Shown: positions 24,349 through 35,927 of the stretch, piece by piece
Layout of the letters: each line of letters begins with the position of its first letter
Numbering within the stretch: the stretch's first letter is position 1
Source: Dryas octopetala
Taxonomy: Eukaryota > Streptophyta > Magnoliopsida > Rosales > Rosaceae
Length of the DNA: 64,000 bases
NCBI GenBank assembly: GCA_963921425.1
Contig: OY992833.1
Span: forward strand, 13,557,738 to 13,621,737
Direction of reading: 5' to 3'
Position numbers and translations under genes: made by a program
The notes under the pieces: generated by a model
The model's input: only the letters and a program-made list of their open reading frames with translations
Told to the model about the DNA's origin: nothing
The model's database searches: none

Positions 24349-24763
24349 CAGGGCCTTAGCCTTCTAATAAGGGATCCCTCATTTAGTGTTAAATGAGGGA
24401 TCACCCTGTGGGGTCCACACGAGTCATTTTGTGTTGATCCGAACTGTCCATTTTTTACATCTCCATTGATAGATCATGTATGCAAAAAATCAGTCAAATC
24501 GGAAATCGTTTACCAGTTTGATTAAGCGGTCAAAGTTTAGGTATTCATAGAGGAACTTGTTGTTCGTTCACTTGTTTTAAACTTTGACCGCTTAATCAAA
24601 CTGGTCAACGATTTCTGATTTGGCTGGTTTTTTGCAAGCATGATCTATCAATAGAGTTGTAAAAAATAGACGGTTCGGATCAACACAAAATGACTCTTGT
24701 GGGCCCCACAGGGTGATCCCTCATTTAACACTAAATGAGGGATCCCTTATTGGAAGGGCCCTG
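24349..24763. mobile_element. Cloverleaf MITE nested in the hAT element
   Basis: This 415-bp sequence is a long inverted repeat with arms of roughly 180 bp. It begins cagggcc and ends ggccctg. Each outer arm also contains its own perfect hairpin: gatccctcattta, a 4-base loop, then its complement (24373-24402, with the mirror copy near 24711-24740). Part of the arm (aaaatcagtcaaatcggaaat) is shared with MITE sequence at 46351-46745. The target duplication is not clear, so I do not assign a superfamily firmly. Confidence 0.85.
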
Positions 24764-25639
24764 GTATTATTTATAGTTATATATAAAGTTATAAAGTTAT
24801 AAATTAGTTATTACTTAGTAGTTACTATAGTTTAATAGTATATAGTTTATAATACTATAAGACTATAGCTTATATAATTTATAGTATATAATATAATATA
24901 TAGTTTATAATACTATAAGACTATAATTTATATATTTGATAGTATATAGTTTATATAATTTATAATATATAGTTCATAATACTATAAGAGTATAGTTTAT
25001 ATATTTGATAGTATATAGTTTATATAGTTTATATAATTTATAGTATATAGTTTATAATACTATAATTTATATATGTAACATATATAACATATAACATATA
25101 GTGGTATAGTCTTAGTAGTTATAAACTAGTTAGTAGTTTTTTTTTCCCCATGAAACTAGAGTTAGTAGTTATATATTATATAAAGTTATAACTTATAAGC
25201 TTAAATTATTAATACCCTAATCCTAATTTTTTTTTTTATTTTCCCAAACCTCAATCTAAACCCTATTATTTATGTTAATATCTTAATACCTATCATTATT
25301 TATGTATGTATAATTATATATAAAATAGTTTTTTTTTTTTAATTTTCCCAAACCACAATTTGCCCAACCAAACCCTAATCACCCAAACCCCAACCAAACC
25401 CCAATTTGCCCAAACCCCAATCAAAACCCCCATTAAACAAAATAGTAAAATGCGAGATCCTGTATTTTTACAATATTTTATTTTGGGGTTATTCGAAAAT
25501 TTTGGGGAATTTATTTGAAAAATTAAAAGGTTTTGGATTAATTTTAATTTTTGTTTTAAATTATGTTTGACCCAAAATTGACTTTTTGTTATATTGGGCT
25601 TTTGGTTTCGAACTTGGACTCGTTGGATAGGTCTCGAAC

Positions 25640-26330
25640 TCACAAGTCCGTAGACTCGAACCGTACATTCATCGAAGTTACGAATTGAGAGTTATGGGCG
25701 TTTGAAGTAAAGGGCAGTTTTGAAATTTTGTGACTTAGGGTTTAATGAGTATAAAAGCTTTATTTTCAGACTTTTTCCCTCATTTTTCTCTCCCAGCCGT
25801 CACCCTCACTCTTTCTTTCTGTCTATTCTCTCTCCATGTCTTCTCTCCTCTGTGCCTGGCGCCGGCACGTCTGGCGAAGGATGCCGACGAGGCCACCACC
25901 CAAAGAAGCGCCACCTCCCTTTCCATGTCCCTTTCCATGCCTTCCGATCACCCAAATCCTCGATAGAGAAGGCAGATCGAGTCCAAAGATCCGAAACCTT
26001 CCCTTCGCCAGATTTCCTCTTTTTCCAGCGACAACAAGGCTGCCCAAACCCCAAAGACCTCGAGGCCTCTGCTCTTTTGTCCTTCGAGCTCCAGAGGAAG
26101 CTCATCCAGACCGCTTCGAAGCCAGGAAGTCTGCGGCTTCCCCTGCTCGATTCCGGCAACTCCGACGGCTGATGATGGAGATTCTGGTCCCATTCTTATG
26201 TTCACTCCGAGTTCTGTCAATTGGTGTAAACGCATGGGTCCAATTTTGATCAAGCTGAAAACTCCCAAATCAAACCCTAGAAACTCTGTGAGTCTGTATG
26301 ATCGAGGCTGATTTGAATATTTGATGTTCC
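25640..26330 (+). other. GC-rich leader-like cargo inside the hAT element
   Basis: Base composition changes abruptly from AT-rich to GC- and CT-rich. A TATA box, tataaaag (25750-25757), is followed by a pyrimidine-rich stretch resembling a 5' untranslated leader, then two overlapping open frames (about 25720-26172 and 25836-26249). Neither translation has a domain I recognise; both are rich in proline, arginine and serine. It may be a captured host promoter and first exon, or the remains of the element's own leader. No function is assigned. Confidence 0.5.
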
Positions 26331-26604
26331 ACGTTCTCTCTGTTCTCCCTCCCCATGGCTTCTGTGTGTTTTCATTCTGGGTTTTGGTGTGCCTCTGTTG
26401 TGTGTGGGTTTTGGTGTGCCTCTGTGTGTGGGTATTTCGAAAATACCGAAATATACCGAAATTCGAAGGATCCGAAAAATGTCGAAATCCGAAAAAATCA
26501 ATTCGGAAATCGGCATCAAAACTAAATTACCGAAATTTTTGGTAATCGAATCGGTAAGGCCATTTACCGATTCGATCCGACCAATGGGTAACCCTAACTT
26601 GTAT

Positions 26605-27585
26605 GTATCTCCTTTTTTGTAGTTGTGTATTAGTATCGGACAAGTAACATGTAAACAAATTTTTTTTTAATGTAATTTTGGATCGTAATAGATTGACAGT
26701 TAAAAACCAAGCATTTGAAGTTTTGCGTCGAGTATTTGAACGCTCAATGAGAAAACAGAAAATTAAGTAGACCAATTTTTTTTAATTTGAGCACATCTCC
26801 TTATTCATCAGTATAATTTTTTATTTGACCAAATAGAAAATCAATCTTGAATGAAAGTGGTATTTTTTACTCATATTTAAATAAAAATAATAAAATACTG
26901 TCATATTATTTGATAAATACCATTTATACAAATATGATGATCTTAGAAATAAAGAATTTTAATAAATAAATTGACAAAACTATCGTGCATGAAAAATGAT
27001 GTTTATTAGGATTTTGGCCTTAAAATGAAAATCAAACCCCCCCCCCCCCCTTTTTTTTTTATTAACGGCGGATGTTTATTGGCAATTGCCAAATTTTGTC
27101 AATTTTATGTAGCGTAACCTTTATCATTGTCTCTTTGTTTGTTTAGGCAGAAGAAAATGTGATGTTTGTTATCTTTCTCTTAGCTTGATCTAGTTGCTTC
27201 TAAGTAATAGAGATTCTATACACATTTTCTTTTTCCAGATCAAAATCTATGCACATATTTTAATTGTGGGAATAAATGTTTTATTAGAAAATTAGGATTA
27301 AATACTTAATATCAAAAGTTTTTCAGTAAAGCAGCAAGATACTAATTTTTTTACCTAAAGAAAAAAAATTGCAATTTAGTTAAATAAACTACATTTAAAT
27401 TGCAATTTAGTACCTAAAGTATGGGACGTATTAGGTTCGCAATGTGATATGAATTCAAATGGTTCAACTCTTTTTGCTTAAGCATGGCCACTCATGACCG
27501 AGATATATCAATAAAAATTGAGAGTGAAAACTCATGATACAAGTCCTTATATACTTACTTAGTGATAAGGCTAAGAAAATTATTA
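26605..27585. other. AT-rich spacer with a C14-T10 homopolymer junction
   Basis: No gene is seen. A run of about 14 C followed directly by 10 T occurs at 27037-27060. The rest is AT-rich. Confidence 0.4.
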
Positions 27586-27590
27586 TATAT

Positions 27591-27778
27591 TGTTAGAAAT
27601 AAAATCCCTTGTAGCAATTTTGTATTGGACTCCACAAATTGTGGATCAACCTTGTTTATAGCCTAGAATAGCTCTTTTCCTAGTACAGCCTATTGTAAAC
27701 GTTATATATACTAGCTTCCTGTATATCAGATTCATCAAGAAAAATACAAGAGAATTTTCTCCCACTATGTTTTTATTA
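27591..27778 (+). repeat. 5' LTR of the second copia element
   Basis: A 188-bp LTR, matched from 27613 onward by 35146-35311. It is followed at once by the primer-binding site ttgtatcagagc (27779-27790), one base off the initiator tRNA-Met consensus. Confidence 0.9.
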
Positions 27779-28326
27779 TTGTATCAGAGCACCATCCTAG
27801 TAGCTCTTAATTTTTTTTTTTTCTGGGTTTCATTCACTAGCCTTCGTTCATCATGGGTGGTAACGAGCAATCATTTAAAGACTCCACCGTTGAAGCCTCC
27901 AGTCTGTATTTCATCCATTCCTCAGATCACCCGGGCCTATTGTTAGTTTCGAAGCGCCTCAATGGTGATAATTATGCGACATGGAGACGATCCATGGTTA
28001 TCACACTCACAGCAAAGACCAAGATCGGCTTCATCAACGGCACTGTTAGAACGCCCTCAGCTTCTAAGAAACTAGCCGATCATGCTCTTTGGGATCGTTG
28101 TGATAAAATGGTTCTCTCATGGTTATTGAATTCTGTGGAGCCAGACCTGGCATATGACATTGTCTACGCCGACACGGCTCGAGAAATTTGGGAAGATTTT
28201 AACGATCGTTTTCCATAAGGAAACGCTCCGCGAATTTTCCAAATTCAAAAGGCGATTGCTTCCCACACTCAAGGCTCCATGTCGGTTTCCTTCTATTATA
28301 CAAGTCAAAGGTTTATGGGATGAACT

Positions 28327-28997
28327 TGTTGTTAATTTGGCTCGCATTTGAAGATTTCCTGGTTCATGGAGGATTTCCATGGTATTCTAGGATGAAGTTA
28401 GGAGTCCAAATAAGTGTTGGAATATTATTAATTCCTGGTGCGTTTTGGACTTCGTTTTGGGCAAGTTTTGAGGTTTTCCTTGTGTATAAAGGAAACTTAT
28501 TTCCTACTCAAAGTTAACTTTCTTCCTACTTTATCTAGGATTGTAATCTAAGGCCTATGGTTATAATAGGACCTTAGGGGCTTAGAAAAACGTGAGAGAA
28601 TCAGATTAGAGTGAGCAAGTCCTTAGGATTCTTGGGAGGCACACAATCTAGAATAGGTGAGATCAAGATTAGGTAATTAATCTTGGGTGAGAGATCTAGG
28701 GTTCTTGGGAAACACTTTGTGAAAGGGTGTACAAGGGATTTGGAGGATTGAGTTATGTGATTTAGTCCAATTGTAATCTTATACTTGTTATTCTCATAGT
28801 GAAGAACATAGATCTTTTTCGGGGACGTAGGCAGGAATTTTGCCCAACCTCGTAACAAATCTCGGTGTGATTGTGTGTGCTTGTTGGTTTATTATTTTCT
28901 GTTTTTTTGGCCGTGTTTGTTCTTTATCTTTCATCAAATTATTGCTTGTACGCCGTGACGGTGGGAATTAGGATTTAATTCTCAAACTACATCAACA
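28327..28997 (+). repeat. 5' LTR of the nested element
   Basis: A 671-bp LTR that begins tgttgttaattt and ends acatcaaca, paired with 30589-31259 without indels. Confidence 0.94.
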
Positions 28998-29067
28998 ATT
29001 GGTATCAGAGCCAAGTTTCGTGTTCATCGATCGTGGTTCCGTGTTTATCGATCGAGGGTAGTTTGTC

Positions 29068-30433
29068 ATGGCAGCGGGAAGTAGTGGTGTTTCATCTTTT
29101 AAGGTGGAGCAATTTGATGGAAGAGGTAACTTTACTCTATGGCAAAAGAGAGTGAAGGATGTCATAGTTTCGCAAGGTGTGGCACACGCCTTGAAGGGAA
29201 AGGAAAAAGGAAAGCCGGCAAAGATGACAGATGATGACTGGGAAGACTTAGAGTGCAGGTGTGTGAGCACGATTCGGCTTTATATTGCTGATAATATTAT
29301 CAACAATATAGATGAAGATTCTGCCCCGGAATTGTGAAAGAAACTAGAAAAGCTTTATTTAGCTCAGAAGTCTATGGCCACAAAGTTGAATCTGAAGCGA
29401 GACATATATAAGCTGAAGATGGAAGCGGGTGCGAATCTCATAGCTCATATGAACGTGTTCAAAGGACTGCTGAATCAACTCGAAAGAGTTGGGGTAAAGA
29501 TTGAGGAAGAAGATCGAGCCCTCTTACTTCTAACCTCGCTTCCTGATACATATGACAACATAGTGGATATCTTCTTGTATGGTAAGGATACACTGAAGAT
29601 GGAGGAGGTCGAGTCAACTCTCTTGTCTAGTGAAAGGAGAAATAAAGTTGAGGATAAAGATTCCTTGTTTGTTGCTCATGGTCAAAGAGGAAGGCAAACT
29701 ATCAAGGGTTCTAGTGATAATAACAAGGCTAGATCAAAGGGTAGTGGTAAGGGCTGGTAGTGCTACAAGTGTAAAGAATGGGGACACATAAAGAAGGATT
29801 GTCCGACTTGGAATAAGAAGGATGGTCATAGCTCTACGGCGGTAGCGGACTGTAATGAATTTGGAGAACTTCTCACAATCTCTATAGGTAACACTTATTT
29901 TCATGGTGATTGGATATTGGATTCGGGTTCTACTCACCATATATGCTCTAGGAAAGAATATTTTGAAAAATTTCAAGAATCAAAGGGAGAATCTTTCTCT
30001 TTTCCTGACGGGTCCAAAGTTGACGTCATGGGGGTTGGAATGGTGAAGATCAAGATGTTCAATGGGGTGGAGCATACTTTGGGTGGAGTCGCTTATGTCC
30101 CAAAGCTACAAAGGAATTTTGATATCCTTGAGTAGGTTGGATTCCAAGGGCTACCTGGTTTTGATAGCAGGTGGAGTCCTGAAAATTACTCATGGAAGCA
30201 TGGTCCTAATGAAGGGAGAGAAGTGTGGTGGTCTATATCGTTTGATAGGATCTCAAACCTCGATGGTTGGTTGGAAACGGAATGCACAAGAAATCAAGCG
30301 CTTGAGGAAAGTCTCGTTTGAGGGTACAGCAGAGACGGTTGTGACATGTTTCCAAGGTTCAAACGATGGTGAGAAAGAAGATCGTACTGGAGGAGGGGGT
30401 GAATCGAGGCCCCTCTTCGGTGCTAATCGGTAA
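29068..30433 (+). pseudogene. Gag-protease reading frame of the nested element
   Basis: ATG 29068 opens a copia gag (FDGRGNFTLWQKRVKDVIVS; LTSLPDTYDNIV near 29530). It continues in one frame to 30135 except for a TGA at 29335-29337 and a TAG at 29758-29760. The zinc knuckle CYKCKEWGHIKKDCP directly follows the second stop. The protease motif WILDSGSTHHICSRKEYF begins near 29909. After a frame change near 30125, a GAG-pre-integrase edge (CGGLYRLIGSQ, about 30223) is seen. The trace then ends in a lysine- and glutamate-rich stretch without integrase. The usual copia polyprotein is about 1300 residues; only about a third is present here. Confidence 0.85.
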
Positions 30434-30588
30434 TTGGTTACAAGATGCAGCTGCACATAGGTATTGGCCGTGCGAATCAAGGATGGACCATAGTTTCTTG
30501 ATTCGGGTTATGTGTAGTTGGTACAAGGTCAAGGCCAATGGTATTTGGTGCAAGGTAATTTGCATGATATGCTCGCCAAGGTGGAGAT

Positions 30589-31259
30589 TGTTGTTAATTT
30601 GGCTCGCATTTAAAGATTTCCTGGTTCATGAAGGATTTCCATGGTATTCTAAGATGAAGTTAGGAGTCCAAATAGGTGTTGGAAGATTATTAATTCCTGC
30701 TGCATTTTGGACTTCGTTTTGGGCAAGTTTTGAGGTTTTCCTTGTGTATAAAGGAAACTTATTTCCTACTCAAAGTTAACTTTCTTCCTACTTTATCTAG
30801 GATTGTAATCTAAGGCCTATGGTTATAATAGGACCTTAGGGGCTTAGAAAAACGTGAGAGAATCAGATTAGAGTGAGCAAGTTCTTAGGATTCTTGGGAG
30901 GCACACAATCTAGAATAGGTGAGATCAAAATTAGGTAATTAATTTTGGGTGAGAGATCTAGGGTTCTTGGGAAACACTTTGTGAAAGGGTGTACAAAGGA
31001 TTTGGAGGATTAAGTTATGTAATTTAGTCCAATTGTAATCTTATACTTGTTATTCTCATAGTGAAGAACATAGATCTTTTTCGGGAACGTAGGCAGGAAT
31101 TTTGCCCAACCTCGTAACAAATCTCGGTGTGATTGTGTGTGCTTGTTGGTTTATTATTTTCTGTTTTTTTGGCCGTGTTTGTTCTTTATCTTTCATCAAA
31201 TTATTGCTTGTACGTCGTGACGGTAGGAATTAGGATTTAATTCTCAAACTACATCAACA
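30589..31259 (+). repeat. 3' LTR of the nested element
   Basis: The same length as the 5' LTR. Of the 16 differences, 13 are G or C in the 5' copy and A or T in this copy. Confidence 0.94.
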
Positions 31260-34200
31260 GAACTAGCATCCTATAGCACTGCTCCAACCTGCTCTTACGG
31301 TGGTCTTAAGTTGTATACAGACCAAAAGGAACAAGACCACATCATGCAATTTCTCATGGGCTTGAATGACTCCTACTATGCTGTACGCGGTCAAATCCTC
31401 TTCATGAATCCTCTGCCAAGTGTTAAGAGAGCATACTCATTGATTATCCAAGAAGAAAAACAGCGAGAAATTAGTTCTTCCACAACTGAAAATTTTTCTG
31501 TTGCCACAGCCATACGTAATCAACATCATAATCGTTCCGGACCCACTTTTTCTCATAATCGTACTGCAAATTCTCACAGTCATGCAGAAGGTAGTCAATC
31601 ATCACACAAGTCTACTCTTCATTGCAGTTACTGTAATCAAGAACGACATACCATAGAGACGTGTTATAAGTTGCACAGATATCCTCCTGGCATAGGTTGC
31701 ATCGTGGGGGCGGTGCCAATTCCTCGGCCAGTACACACGCCTCGAACAATCGAAACAATTCTTCGCGCAATTCCTTCATGCACCAAGTAGACACGGGCAG
31801 GTCCAGTCAGCCGACAAATACAGCCCAAACGCAACCTGTGTTACCAAACTCTGCGGTACAGTCGACCCCCAGCTTGCAAAATATTCTATTTGGGCTTTCA
31901 AAAGAACAATGTAAGCAACTTGCAGCTGCTGTGGTAATTCTGCCAAAACCATCATCTAAAAATACCAATGCCTTTGCTAATGCAGCAGGTCGGTTCAATC
32001 ATCTCATTCCATCTGTTAATTCGATTTTTTCTAAACCTTGGATTCTTGACAGCGGAGCAACGAATCATATCACATCTGATCCTTCTCCTTTTGTTCATAT
32101 TAATCCTTCTCCCATATTGTGTGTTAACTTGCCTACAGGATCCTCAGTTCCCATCAATTCTACAGGCACCATTTTCTTTAATAAAGACATCAGACTTGAT
32201 CATGTTCTTCATGTCCCTTCTTTTCGTTTGAATTTAATGTCAGCTAGTAAACTTACCCAATCTCTGCGTTGTTGTATAATTCTTTTTCCTGATTTTTGTG
32301 TTATTCAGAACTTGGCTACGGGGAAGATGATTGGCTTGGGTAAACAAAGTGAAGGCTTGTATTACATGTCGCCGATATCCAACGACCCAATTTCATGTCA
32401 TGCCTCACTTTCATCAACACTTTGGCACTAAAGGCTCGGACATCCTTCTCCTGCTCGGTTACTTACCAGACTCATCCCAGACATGTCTCTTTCTTTTGAT
32501 AATAATTGTGGCGTTTGTCCAATGGCCAAACAAACCAGAACTTCTTTTCCATTAAGTAATATTTCTTCTCATTCTTCTTTTGATTTATTGCATTGTGATA
32601 TTTGGGGTTCCCATATAATTAAATCACATTCTGGTGCACGTTTCTTTCTTACTATTGTAGACAACTATACTAGATGTACTTGGGTTTTTCTAATGTCCCA
32701 TAAATCCGAAACACAATCACTACTCAAGTCATTTTTTATTTTAGTCCGCAATCAATTCAACGTCACCATTAAAGCCATAAGGACAGATAATGGATATGAA
32801 TTTCTCTTCATGCGAGATTTCTTTCTTTCTCTTGGGGTTGAATTTCAACACTCTTGCGTATACACACCTCAGCAAAATGGGGTAGTTGAACGCAAGCACC
32901 GTCACATTCTCAATATAGCACGTGCCTTGCATTTTCAATCCAATTTGCCCTTCTCTTTTTGGGGGGAGTGTGTCTTGATAGCCGTGTACCTCATCAATAG
33001 GATACCCACTCCACTTTTATCCAATCAAACTCCATTTGAGCTTCTCTACCACCGTGCTCCCACTTTTTCCCATCTTCGGGTTTTTGGGTGTCTTTGTTAT
33101 ACCACCATATATTGTTCACCCACACCACAAGTTTGATTCTCGTGCCCACCGTTGTGTTTTTGTAGGATACCCCACAGGTCAAAAAAGTTACAAATTATAT
33201 GATCTGGACTCTAAAAATTTTCTTGTTAGTCGAGATGTCAAATTTTTTGAACACATTTTTCCATATGCTTCTTGCACCTCTACCACTTCACCAGGCCACA
33301 CTATTTTACTTTCACCCCATCCTGACTTTGCTTATATTTGTGAGCCTATTTCTGTGTCTTCTACTCCTGAATCTCATACGCCCACTCTCATCTCTGTTGT
33401 TCGCTCTATTCCCTTTGGCTCTACTGGACCCAGTTCCTTGCCCATTTCAATAGACCCAGTAGTTGGTCAACCTGTTTCCCAGTCTCACAATATGTCCACT
33501 CAACCTCTTTCACCACATGCTGAGCCTTCTGCCCCTTCTGAACCTCTCCGTCATTCCACACGCACTACCCACCCACCCACCCACCCAAATGGCATGACGA
33601 CTACCACATACCTCACCGCTCCAGACCAGCCACCCATGGCCTTTCATCCGACTCGGTGCCAAGTTCTTCTCGAGGTACTCACCATCCCCTGTCTCATTTT
33701 ATTTCTTATACTCGTTTTTCTCCTTCCTATCGTGCTTTTCTAGCTCACATTTTAGGTGCCACTGAACCCAAGTCGTATGCTCAAGCTCTCTTGGATCCCA
33801 ACTGGAGGACAGCCATGCAGGCAGAACTTGATGCCCTGACACTTAATAACACTTGGACTCTCATGCCCTTACCAACTGGTCACACACCCATAGGCTGCCG
33901 CTGGGTTTACAGAATCAAGTACCACTCTGATGGAACAATTGAGCGCTACAAAGCCCGTCTTGTAGCCAAGGGATACACTCAGGTTGAAGGTATTGACTAT
34001 CTTGAGACCTTCTCTCCCACAGCTAAACTCACTACTCTCCGCTGCCTTCTTGCTGTAGCTGCCTCACGCAATTGGTTCCTTCACCAACTTGATGTTCAGA
34101 ATGCTTTCCTTCATGGTGATCTTGATGAGGAAGTGTACATGGAACCCCCTCCGGGACTTTGCCGACAGGGGGAGCCCTTGGTATGTCGGCTTAATAAATC

Positions 34201-35145
34201 TTTGTATGGTTTAAAACAGGCCTCGCGAAATTGGCTTTCCAAGTTCTCCAATGCCATTCAGCAGTCCAAAGTTGACTATTCCCTTTTCACCAAAGTTCAA
34301 GGCAAGTCTTTTGTTGCAGCTCTCATATACGTTGATGATATACTTGTCACAGGGAATGATGCTCAAGAGATAGAGCGACTCAAAAGTTCTCTTCTCAAAC
34401 AATTCCGTATCAAGGACCTTGGTAATTTGAGATACTTCTTGGGCTTTGAAGTCTCACGCTCCAAGAGAGGCATCTTCATCTCTCAAAGAAAGTATGCACT
34501 GGATATTCTGCAAGATGTCGGGCTCTTAGGAGCACGACCTGATAAGTTTCCAATGGAGCAACATGTAAAGCTTTCACCCACAGATGGTGAATTGCTGAAT
34601 AATCCTACCAAGTACATAAGGTTAGTTGGAAGATTAATATATGTCAATGTGACTAGACCAAACATAGTATACTCAGTACAGACATTAAGTCAATTTATGC
34701 ATCAGCCCAGAAAACCTCACTGGGAGGCAGCACTACATGTTTTAAGATTCATTAAAAGTACTTCTAGCCAAGGGTTATTCTTTCCAGCCTTCTTCTAATA
34801 CTCTCACATTACGAGCTTACTGTGATTCCGATTGGGCTGGATGTCCCACCATAAGGAGGTCTGTCACAGGGTATTGCATCTTTTTGGGCAACTCTCTTAT
34901 TTCATGGAAATCAAAGAAACAAACAAATGTAGCTCGTTCATCTGCGGAAGCCGAGTACCGTGCCATGGCTGCGACGTGTTTAGAATTAACATGGTTGCGA
35001 TATATTCTTCGGGATTTACAAGTTTCACAAAATGATCCTACATCCTTGTATTGTGACAATCAGGCTGCTCTACATATTGCAGTAAATCTTGTGTTTCATG
35101 AGCGTACAAAGCATATAGAGATAGACTGCCACATAGTACGAGAAA

Positions 35146-35311
35146 AGCAATTATGTATTGGACTCCACAAATTGTGGATCAGCCTTGTTTATAGCCTAGA
35201 ATAGCTCTTTTCCTAGTACAACCTATTGTAAACGTTATATATACTAGCTTCCTGTATATCAGATTCATCAAGAAAAATTCAAGAGAATTTTCTCCCACTC
35301 TGTTTTTATTA
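35146..35311 (+). repeat. Truncated 3' LTR of the second copia element
   Basis: This is homologous to 27613-27778. It is joined directly to RNase H coding sequence at the shared word agcaatt, so the first 22 bp of the LTR and the purine tract were lost. Confidence 0.88.
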
Positions 35312-35861
35312 TATATGTTGACTGGGTTATTATTTAATTGAGCCAGGTTAGACATAATTCTCTGTCAATACCCATCTCTGTAGAATGTAAATTAAAATAT
35401 TTTTAGCTTGATAAAATAATGATAATCATTGGCACAGAAGTTTTGGCAAGAAATAAAACATAGGTTCATTGATTTTAACTACTAAATTTCAATAACTTTT
35501 TAATTTAGGTACCAAAATTAAATAGTATTTTAGATTAGGTACTAGTTGAAAAGTCAAATAAAATAATAAAGTAAAATGTATAAGAATTTACAAATATTAT
35601 ACTACATGCCACTACAATAAAAAAATAAAAATAATATTACATCACAAATATTATATTAATTTATACTATATTGTATTTAAAAAAAAAAATCAATTCAGTC
35701 ACAAGTTAACTGTGACTATCTTGATAAATTGAAATAGACAACTCACCACTATACTATGAATTATTTTGAGTAAAAATATTGTTTTAACCTCTATTTATAC
35801 TATATTGCAGTATAATTTCTGTAAAAAAAAATTCAATTAAGTCACAACTTAGATGTGAGTG

Positions 35862-35927
35862 TCGTTCAGTCACAACTAAATTTGAAGTTGTGAGTGTCGT
35901 ACAGTCACAACTAAATGTGAAGTTGAT
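35862..35927. repeat. Two-copy tandem repeat able to form hairpins
   Basis: The unit, gtcgttcagtcacaactaaat plus about a dozen bases, occurs twice with few changes. Within each unit tcacaact can pair with agttgtga or a variant. It may be a remnant of a foldback element. Confidence 0.45.

Larger units (their letters stand above)
23519..26604. mobile_element. Non-autonomous hAT-type transposon, 3.07 kb, with perfect 8-bp target duplication
   Basis: The body is 23527-26596. The 8-bp duplication acttgtat is at 23519-23526 and 26597-26604. The ends are inverted repeats: tagggctgcccattggt on the left and accaatgggtaacccta on the right. Both subterminal regions are crowded with ccgaaa/ccgattt words, as in a common class of plant hAT elements. 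No hAT transposase or BED/dimerisation domain can be found inside. The interior has a very AT-rich left half (23760-25200, many tatagttta words), a nested MITE at 24349-24763 and a GC-rich leader-like segment at about 25640-26330. Confidence 0.88.
28327..31259 (+). mobile_element. Nested copia-type element keeping only gag and protease
   Basis: This 2933-bp element has two 671-bp LTRs and target duplication gaact (28322-28326 and 31260-31264). The primer site tggtatcagagc is at 29000-29011, and a purine tract, ccaaggtggagat, ends at the 3' LTR. Between them lie gag, a CCHC knuckle and a copia protease. The integrase, reverse transcriptase and RNase H are absent; about 450 bases after the protease bring the 3' LTR. 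LTR divergence is 16 of 671 by my count. It would need enzymes from another copia element to move. Confidence 0.93.
27853..35145 (+). pseudogene. Degenerate gag-pol of the second copia element
   Basis: Gag starts at ATG 27853. It has NYATWRRSM and WEDFNDRF (UBN2/retrotransposon gag type), a TAA at 28216-28218 and a frame change just before the nested insertion. It resumes at 31265. A CCHC-like knuckle, CSYCNQERHTIETC, is near 31625. The protease motif is WILDSGATNHITSD near 32040. The integrase core runs about 32570-33000, including [11 protein letters not shown] and [14 protein letters not shown]. The reverse transcriptase spans about 33770-34700, with CRWVYRIKYHSDG, NKSLYGLKQASRNW and YVDDILVTGND. 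The RNase H piece, with CDSDWAGCP and SSAEAEYRAMA, ends at 35145. Frame changes occur near 31690, 32430, 33115, 33650 and 34795. It is non-functional. Confidence 0.92.
27591..35311 (+). mobile_element. Second Ty1/copia element, carrying a nested element and a deleted 3' end
   Basis: The 5' LTR (27591-27778) starts tgttagaaat. The partial 3' LTR is 35146-35311. The 5-bp target duplication tatat is at 27586-27590 and 35312-35316. The internal part runs gag, protease, integrase, reverse transcriptase, RNase H, with frameshifts. Another copia-type element is inserted in gag at 28327-31259. The last part of RNase H, the polypurine tract and about 22 bp of the 3' LTR are missing. The LTRs differ at about 5 of 166 aligned bases. 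Confidence 0.93.

Noticed and set aside
25720..26249. Overlapping 137- and 150-residue open frames as a host gene
   Set aside because: They lie inside a defined hAT element, compete in several frames and have no recognisable domain; kept only as possible cargo.
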